NCBI GenBank assembly: GCA_009763385.1
Contig: CM019826.1
Location: 101,482,348-101,546,347, forward strand
From: Coix lacryma-jobi var. lacryma-jobi
Lineage: Eukaryota > Streptophyta > Magnoliopsida > Poales > Poaceae
Direction of reading: 5' to 3'
DNA length: 64,000 bases
A model generated the notes under the pieces. The model was not told where the DNA came from. It saw nothing but the letters and a program-made list of their open reading frames with translations, and did not search any database. A program made the translations under genes and the position numbers. The stretch's first letter is position 1. Each line of letters begins with the position of its first letter. Below are positions 56,717 to 64,000 of this stretch, piece after piece.

Positions 56717-59700
56717 TGTAGCAGAACCGACCAATTTATACCAGATTAAGCACTGAACCTCTGTTTTCACAGAGATTAACAGATACTTAAGCTCGTACAA
56801 ACCCGGTAGTCCGGAAATCTCGAAGGATTTCAAACATTCAATCATCAGCCAAGATCGTAATAGATTAGCGTACATGTCCACAACATACATTCAGTTCACA
56901 CATAGTTTAAATACATCGGAGTTCAACAATATTACAAACCATTGTTTTGGAATTCGTAGCGGAAGCAACTTAGTTTTGAAACACAAGTTCACTGGTTCAT
57001 AATATGGTGCCATAGGCCCGATCAGTCCAACAAAAGCATCAGGTGAGGATAAGAGATGACCATGCCCATGGTCTAATCATCACCCGCAGTTGGGTACAGG
57101 CAGTTCTCATAGTAGCCATAGAAGCACTGTCCATCTACAACAACAAGCGATAAAACCCTGAGTACAAGAAGGTACTCAGCTAGACTTACCCGTCATAAAC
57201 CAGAAATAATGAGACTCCAAGGATTCATGAAGGCTATATCTGGGGTTGGCTAAACATAACAATTTGCATGAAAGATTTCTTCTGATAAAACCCAAGATGA
57301 GTATTGGCGGTCACTTTTATAGTAAGCACTGGTTAACTAGATTTGCACCTGATCTAGAGCAATCACTTGGCTAATTAATCAAGCAAGAGTGACTATTTCA
57401 TCAATAGCCTTTCAGATTTCCACCTTATATCCATATTTAGTTCCATAAGTTACTACGGTAACACATGCCCAGTCAAGCTACTCACTTTCCAGGAGTGATG
57501 ACGATTATAATTGATTCCTACCCAGCTGGGGACAAAATGTCACACACTCGCCCGATCACACCTTGCCAGGTAGCCGTCGGCTGCCTCTCAGGAAATTCGA
57601 GAACACAACGCGCGGGACGGCCATGGGCCCTTCTACACCGGGGGTTATCTCAGTGCCAGGTCGCTCAAGCTATAGCTGCCCACCGTCATGCCTGGTCGAT
57701 CAAGCCCTACTTGCCCTCGGATCATGCCAGGTTGTTCAGAATAGTTGCCCACGGTACATCTGAGGCCCTAGGTGTTAGGCGTCAACATCTCCATCACCGG
57801 CTCGAATGACCTTACTCGGCTTCACGGGAGGTGCCCACACCTGCTCCGTTAAGTGATTGACGCGTTCAAAATGACTGAGGTGTGCCTTCGTCGGGTCCTA
57901 ATCGACACAGACGGGAGACTACCAGCACACAGAACCCATGCCCTGCTGCACCTACATCCCGCCCGGTCTCAAATTAGTTATCACATGGTTATCTCCATGA
58001 TAGCACCAGGCTAGTCATGATCAGTATCCACCTATATGCGGGAGACAGAAAATCACCCGACTTCTACCAGTCTAAGCAGGCTAAGAATATAACGGCCTAG
58101 ACCTAACAGGGATATCAAGATATCGATTGCGGTGGACAAGGTACGATAATAATGCAGCAACGGTAGTAATCAATTACTAAAAACCTAATGCAACAAGCAT
58201 ATCAAGTTAATTTCGTAAATAATTTGCAAACCATAGGAGTTAGATGCTCCGGGGTTTGCCTCTTTCGAAGTTGGAGGGTCGGTGGTCGTGGCACACAGGC
58301 AAGTCCTCGACGTCTCCTTCTTCGGTCCTCTCATTCAGGGTTTCCTCCGGACTTGGCTCCTCCGGCGATTGCGGGTTCTGAGTCTCCACTACCGGTCCTG
58401 TATGATGCACAGATATGTATGAAAAGGATGAATGCACATGAGATGCATTGCTGATGCAACATGGAATAAGATGATTCAGGAGATAATCACATGTCGTCTA
58501 TTTTATTCTCTTCAACAAGGTAGTCAACATCATCCTACTACCAATTAGTTATTTGCTATCACTTAATAATTTAATTAAGCCTATAATTGCGACCCTTAGA
58601 CAACAACTTCATAAAAATTTACAAAAATTACTGTAAGCTGACAACATGCAGTCTAATCCTCTGTCCAAATTTCAAGTTATTTGGATTTAAACCCTATTCT
58701 CCATGAAAAAGACAAATACCACAACGAAAAGGTGCTTTGAACTACACACCCTAGCACAAAGTGTCAAACAATAGATTTCCCATTTTTCTACTGAACTTCT
58801 TAGTACAAGAGCAGTCTACAAAAATTATCAGGTTCATATTCTTCATATTTTAATTATTACAATTTATACAAGAAAACAACATTTAACCATTTTAATTGCT
58901 ACTGCCAAAATATTCACAGAGCATCTCCATATTACATTTTTCCCAGAAACTACGCATTAACACAAACTCAACAAAACAAGAATCACATTTTTTGAGCTAT
59001 ACACAGTTTATTATGCATTTAACAAGATTTCAACCTAAACATAAATTAAATATAACTACATATAAAATTATCACAAACTAGCCATATCATATTTTTCCTA
59101 AACAGATCTCAGCAAGACAAACCTACCAAAATTTATTTCACTTCATTTGGACTAATGCAACTCCAGATATGAATTAAACAAGCATTAGCAAATTTTTTGA
59201 AAAACATTAAAACAAAAACACCTAAACCTAACTGCTAGCTACACCCGGCCAAAACGTACACAGAGACTGACCAGCGGGGCCCCGAGTCAAACCGGTCCCA
59301 CCTATCACACACACAGAACAGGGGAGATCGTTGACCACGGCAAGGCTCCCCGACGGCGACCTTTCCGGCGAAACCATCACCACCACTCTACTCCTCTCTC
59401 CTTTCCGCATCGATTGGTGCTAGTCACCGGCCTGGCATTGCTACGGACGGAGCTCGGCGACGGGAATGGCGGCCACGATGGCGTGGTCCTCCTCACGCCG
59501 GCCGATTCCGGCCACGCCGAGGCTAACTAACCCGAGATTCCTACTCCGGTGACCTCCAAGAACCTACCCCAAGGCTTGGAAGCTAGGGTTCCTACCCCGA
59601 ACACCCGAGACCGCGGCCATGCCACCCACGGCGACCATGGCGGACGGCGAGCGATGGCGTACCACCACCACCAAACCCTAATCGGCCAAACCATCACCCC

Positions 59701-60800
59701 CTACTTCTTCCACAGACTCCCCTGACCTACAAACGCACGCTAGGACAACATGAAACCCACGGGAAGGAGGTCGACAATGGCGAACCGAGCTCGGTGGTCA
59801 GGGAGGCCATGGCGGGAGCTCATCCCGTGGCTCACCTAGGGCTTGTCGGGAGGCGCTAGCTAGAGCAGACGATGCGGGAGGTCGAGGCGAGGTTGGTTGG
59901 GTGGTTGGTTGGGCGAAGGCTCGGCGAGACGGTGACGAACGGCGGTGAGCGCTCGGCTTTCCCCCCTTTTCCGCCTGAGCGACGGCGAGAGCAAGGAGGA
60001 GGCAAAGCGGAGGAAGTGGAGCGGCTCTGGCAGGGCGAGTGCGTGAGAACGGGCTTTGTGCTCGCCACGCCGCGCTCGGACGCTGCCCGGCCGGCCCTCG
60101 CGCGCCACGCGGCGGAGCATCTCTGGCGCGGTCGGCCACTGCTGGCGCCGGTTCAAACTGAATCGGTGGACTCCGTCAGTCATTAGGCCGACTGACAGCC
60201 GATCTTTGCGCGCGATTATCTCCTAATCCACTTGATGAAACGCTAAGCCACTTGTTCCATTGAGTAGAGCTTTGTGCCGACTACAACTTTGGTTCTAGGA
60301 TCAAGCATTGGTTCGGCCTAGATTTTGCTCGGGAAAGCTCCAAATTTCGCTAGACGAAACTGTTTCGACAGTTCAAAGAATTAGGAAATTTTCCAAGTCT
60401 AAACTCTTGCAAAGCTTCTATCACACTTTTGTTCTACTCTAAATTCTACACACTTTTGGTTTAAGGCACTCACCCATGCAAAGCTTCTATCATAGAGGTC
60501 TTTGCTGGTCAAACAAAAGGACTCCTAGAGCTCTATTAGGGCAACTATGGTTAGAGACTTGGTTAGCCAAAAAGGACCAACATAAACTTGGTTTCATTGG
60601 GACTCCTCAACAAGGTTAAACTACTTAGGAGACTCAACTACTCCAAACACAAGTCAAACAAGCATCACACTATGCATAAACAGTAATAACCCTCACATGA
60701 AATGACACTTTACATAAAAGAATGAAACCTATGATGATGCTTTATGCTCATGAGATGCCAAGTTATGCATTTAGGGTTGCTTAACACCAGGGGTGTTACA
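56717..60800 (-). repeat. 3' LTR of the chromovirus
   Basis: 4084 bp, reading TGTAGCAGAACCGACC at the left and GGGTGTTACA at the right. On the element strand it starts TGTAACACCCC. The hairpin module occurs at 57159-57178, and a GC-rich block spans about 59230-60180. The stretch 56717-58110 is the counterpart of the snap-back unit at 19467-20948. Confidence 0.9.
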
Positions 60801-60814
60801 GCCCTCCCCACCTT
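60801..60814 (-). promoter_or_regulatory. Polypurine tract of the chromovirus
   Basis: GCCCTCCCCACCTT, element strand AAGGTGGGGAGGGC, directly adjoining the 3' LTR. Confidence 0.85.
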
Positions 60815-60859
60815 AAAGGAATCTCGTCCCGAGATTTGAGTTACTAACCAGTCTTTGTA

Positions 60860-62110
60860 AAATTGTGGATACACTTCTTTTAAATAGTCTTCCGTTTCCC
60901 AAGTGGCATCTCAGTCATCTTGCTTACTCCAAGATACTTTGTATTGCTTCATTATTCTCCCGCGAGTTACTCTTTCTTTTTCATCTAGCACTCGGTGCGG
61001 CTTAACGGAGTAAGTAAGATCGGATTGTAACTTGATATTGGCTGGTTGCACATCTTCTTCTGGTACTGGAAGACATTTCTTTAACTGCGACACATGGAAT
61101 ACAGGGAATATGGCTTTCAGATGTTCTGGTAGTTGTAGCTGATAAGCCACTTCTCCCCTCCTTTCCACAATCCTGTATGGTCCCACAAATCTCGGCGCTA
61201 ACTTCCTTTTAACTCCAAAGAGTCTGACACCTTTCATGGGTGATACCTTCAGATAAACATACTCACCTTTATTGAACTCAAGTGGTTTTCTACGCTTGTC
61301 TGCATAGCTCTTTTGTCGAGACTGCGCGGCTTCCATATGCTGCTGAATTGTTCTAACTTGTTCTTCTGCTTTGTTAATGAAATCAATTCCGTAATATCGA
61401 CGTTCTCCTGGTTCGACCCAATTTATAGGTGTCCTACATCTTCTACCATATAGGGCTTCAAAAGGTGCCATTTGTATGCTTTCTTGGTAACCATTGTTAT
61501 ATGCGAACTCTGCTAAAGGTAACCATTTCTCCCAAGAACCTTTTGCTGATATTACACAAGCTCTCAACATGTCTTCCAAAACTTGATTCACTCTTTCTGT
61601 TTGCCCTGATGTTTGGGGATGATAGGCAGAACTACGGACTAGTTTTGTGCCTAACTCCTTTTGCTGTTTCTCCCAAAACGGTGTAGTAAACTGCGATCCA
61701 CGATCCGAAACTATGATCTTGGGTATACCATGTAGTCGAACAATTTGATTGACATAAATTTCTGCTTAGTACGGTGCTCGATAACACATTTTGACTGGTA
61801 TGAAATGAGCGGTCTTTGTAAGACGATCCATTATTACCCATATTGAATCATTTCCCTTCTGGGTGGTTGGCAATCCGGTGATAAAATCCATACTCACTTC
61901 TTCCCATTTCTACTCGGGTATTGGTAATGGTTGAAGCATTCCGGCTGGCATCAGGTGAATAGCCTTTACTCGACAACACGTGTCGCACCTGGCTACATAA
62001 GCGGCAATTTCTTTCTTCATCTTGGTCCACCAAAATCTTGGACGCAAATTTTGATACATCTTGGTGCTTCTAGGATGGATAGATAATTTGGACAAATGAG
62101 CTTCATCCAT
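60860..62110 (-). pseudogene. Chromovirus integrase with chromodomain, broken
   Basis: In order: zinc-binding region with SIHPRSTKMYQNLR and CDTC (61910-62110); catalytic core with MDFITG, SDRGSQF and YHPQTSGQTERVNQ (about 61560-61890); basic GPYRIVERRGEVAYQLQLP region and LFPVFHVSQLK-type linker; then a chromodomain starting VLDEKERVTRGR. Breaks: a stop near 61915 (TAG), TAA near 61767, and TGA at about 60911 that cuts the chromodomain just before DATWETEDY, which still follows in frame. The chromodomain would target insertion to heterochromatin in intact relatives. Confidence 0.88.
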
Positions 62111-63705
62111 GATTCAATTCCTGAGCTCTCTATTCTTGGGTACCACTAATCGCTTGTCAAACCATAAAACTCCCTTGTCATCAACCTGAAAATGTTTTAC
62201 TTGTTCAGTCGCGGCTTTCAGCTTCTCCTTGATATGATAAATTCCCTTGTCTGTTTTCTGCCCTTCAAGAATTTGGTCAATTATCATGCCTTGCAGCCTG
62301 ATATTTTGTAGAATTACATGGTGTACAAGGCTAAACTTGTCTTCTGGTAGTAACCCCAAGTTATTGCAACGTGACTTCCGACTTAAAGCATCGGCAACCA
62401 CATTCGCCTTTCCTGGATGGTAATGTATCTGCAGATTGTAATCCCTAATTAATTCAGGCCATCTTCTTTGCCTCATATTCAATTCAGGTTGAGTGAAGAT
62501 ATACTTGAGACTTTTGTGATCGGTGTACATATTACAAGCATTACCAAGCAGATAATGTCTCTAGATCTTCAGAGCATGCACCACCGCGGCTAACTCCAAA
62601 TCATGCGTAGGATAGTTTATCTCATGTTTCCTCAATTGGCGAGAAGCGTAAGCAATCACTCTGCCTTCTTGCATAAGGACACAACCTAATCCAATCTTCG
62701 ATGCATCACAAAAGACATCAAAGGGTTTCTCGATGTCCGGTTGAGCTAAGACAGGAGCAGTGGTCAATAGTTTCCACAGAGTACGGAAAGCTATTTCACA
62801 CTCCTCTGTCCATTCGAAATTCTGGTCCTTCTGGAGCAAGCTTGTCATTGGTTTTGCAATCTTGGAAAAATCGGGAATGAAATGACGATAGTATCCTGCT
62901 AAGCTAAGAAAACCTCGAATTTCACCAACCGAAGTAGGAGCTTTCCAATCCATCACTTCTTGCACCTTACTGGGGTCCACAAAAATTCCGCCTTCTGATA
63001 GAATGTGACCGAGAAATTGCACCTTCTTCAACCAAAATTCAAATTTGCTAAACTTAGCATAAAGCTTATGTTCTCGGAGCCTTGTCAGAACAACCCTCAA
63101 ATGTTCGGCCTGGTCATCCGAGTTCTCCGAATATACCAAAATATCATCAATGAACACTACCACAAACTTGTCCAATTCTGGCATAAACACCGAGTTCATC
63201 AAACTCATGAAGTATGCTGGAGCATTCATTAATCCAAAAGACATGACAAGATACTCATATAACCCATATCTGGTTGAGAAAGTAGTCTTTGGAATATCTT
63301 GGGGTCGAATTCTGATCTGATGATATCCTGACCTCAAATCGATCTTGGAAAACACCTTGGCTTTAGATAACTGATCAAACAGAATATCTATCCGTGGCAA
63401 CGGATACTTGTTTTTGACAGTCAAGACGTTAAGCGGCCGATAATCCACACACATCTGTAGCGACTTGTCCTTCTTCTTAACAAACAAGGCTAGGCAACCC
63501 CATTCTGATACACTAGGTTGAATGAACCCCTTGTTCAAAAGTTCCTTGATCTGGGTCTTGAGTTCAGCTAACTCATTGGGCGGCATACGGTAGGGCCTCC
63601 TAGAGATCGACGCGGTTCCAAGTAACAACTCAATTGCAAACTCCACTGCCCGGTTGGGCGGCAATCCTGGTAACTCATCTAGGAAGACATCTGGGATTCT
63701 TGGAC
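62111..63705 (-). pseudogene. Chromovirus reverse transcriptase-RNase H, broken
   Basis: Starts near DVFLDELPGLPPNRAVEF. RT motifs VDYRPLN, KIDLRSGYHQIRI and the catalytic FIDD in VVVFIDDILVYS are present. RNase H follows with FDVFCDASKIGLGCVLMQ and YPTHDLELAAVVHALK. One TAG (about 62558-62560) replaces the Trp codon of the expected KIWRHYL. The frame then resumes with MYTDHKSLKYIF and YHPGKANVVADALSRK. Catalytic residues are intact, so this is a young decay product. Confidence 0.9.
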
Positions 63706-63993
63706 AACTAGAATCTTAGATAGGTCTTCTATAGACAGAGTACAAGATAAGTCAACGAAGTCAGCACCTTGGGGAAGAGAGATGCATAGTTTTCTATTTG
63801 TCCTTCCATCAGATAAGGTAAGAGTCCTATTTGCAGTGTCTAACACCGCATTCCACATACTCATCCAACTCATACCCAAAACTACATCCATGCTTAGCCC
63901 CGGTAGAACTACTAAATTAGCTCCAAATTTGTGCCCTCCGATGTCGATGATTGCATTACAAACCATCTGTCTAGATAACACGCTACTCCCCAT
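63679..63993 (-). pseudogene. Chromovirus aspartic protease, C-terminal part
   Basis: FGANLVVLPGLSMDVVLGMSWMS is the end of a retropepsin fold (ILGMDWL-type motif) preceded by the I-DIGG region. It lies in a frame one base off the RT frame; the shift is at about 63690-63705. The active-site DTG would lie beyond the window edge or near it and is not seen. Confidence 0.75.
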
Positions 63994-64000
63994 GGAGCTT

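Larger units (their letters stand above)
56717..64000 (-). mobile_element. Tekay/Del-type chromovirus (gypsy), 3' LTR and pol, partial
   Basis: Minus-strand Ty3/gypsy element: 3' LTR 56717-60800, polypurine tract, then integrase with chromodomain, RNase H, RT and protease in reverse order up to the window edge. gag and 5' LTR lie outside. Several nonsense codons and one frameshift make it non-autonomous. It inserted into the Gag extension of element VI; the left flank is CGCGG (56712-56716). The lineage call rests on the C-terminal chromodomain, the ~4 kb LTR and the RT sequence. Confidence 0.9.

Overview
The window is plant nuclear DNA made almost entirely of nested transposable elements. 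I find no cellular gene, tRNA, rRNA or CRISPR array. Long LTR retrotransposons, a CACTA element starting CACTACTAC and palindrome-rich ~2 kb copia LTRs point to a grass, probably a panicoid/Andropogoneae species (family-composition inference, not proof).

Layout. (1) 1-31 plus 18419-19316: a decayed gypsy-type gag with tandem IQ-like motifs, split by everything at 32-18418. (2) 32-1353 plus 17656-18418: one copia LTR (SIRE/Maximus, Opie/Ji-like), itself split at a CAGGC duplication by a minus-strand composite copia element at 1354-17650. That composite has one LTR subfamily outside and a second 5' LTR of another subfamily inside, so it is a nested insertion that later recombined. (3) 19467-20948: a 1.48 kb unit built from the 3' end of a Tekay/Del-type LTR, capped by an inverted copy of its own terminus. 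(4) 20949-25172: AT-rich repeats ending in a Tekay/Del-like LTR terminus; then an Athila-like 3' LTR to 26485. (5) 26486-41944: a minus-strand copia element (IV), interrupted in gag by a complete young plus-strand copia element V (26706-36815, CTCAT target duplication, LTRs of equal length with one difference seen, 1478-codon gag-pol) and in its leader by a 1.99 kb LTR-like insertion. (6) 41945-48153: a decayed intron-containing gene of the putative gypsy-type transposon class, split by a 2.8 kb CACTA element with a TTA duplication. (7) 48154-56716: the 5' part of a plus-strand copia element (VI), its gag split by a 4.66 kb solo LTR. (8) 56717-64000: the 3' LTR and pol of a minus-strand Tekay/Del chromovirus running off the window.

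How parts work together. Element V carries everything in cis for one retrotransposition cycle: U3 promoter region, initiator-Met PBS, Gag-PR-IN-RT-RH, polypurine tract and matching LTRs. All other elements are broken, but they show what V lacks. Older relatives carry a ~1.4 kb Gag extension (coiled coil with CxxC pairs and a second zinc knuckle). Its boundaries against V are exactly GT...AG, and removing it fuses gag in frame with pol. V may therefore descend from a spliced transcript; AGGTA microhomology is the competing explanation.

The main unexplained structures are: that intron-like Gag extension; the snap-back LTR unit at 19467-20948; hairpin arrays in copia U3 regions whose stem arms co-vary; a TGAGTAC/GTACTCA hairpin kept with a variable loop in four Tekay-like LTR copies; and covarying hairpins plus repeated polypurine tracts in the copia 3' leader to the LTR.
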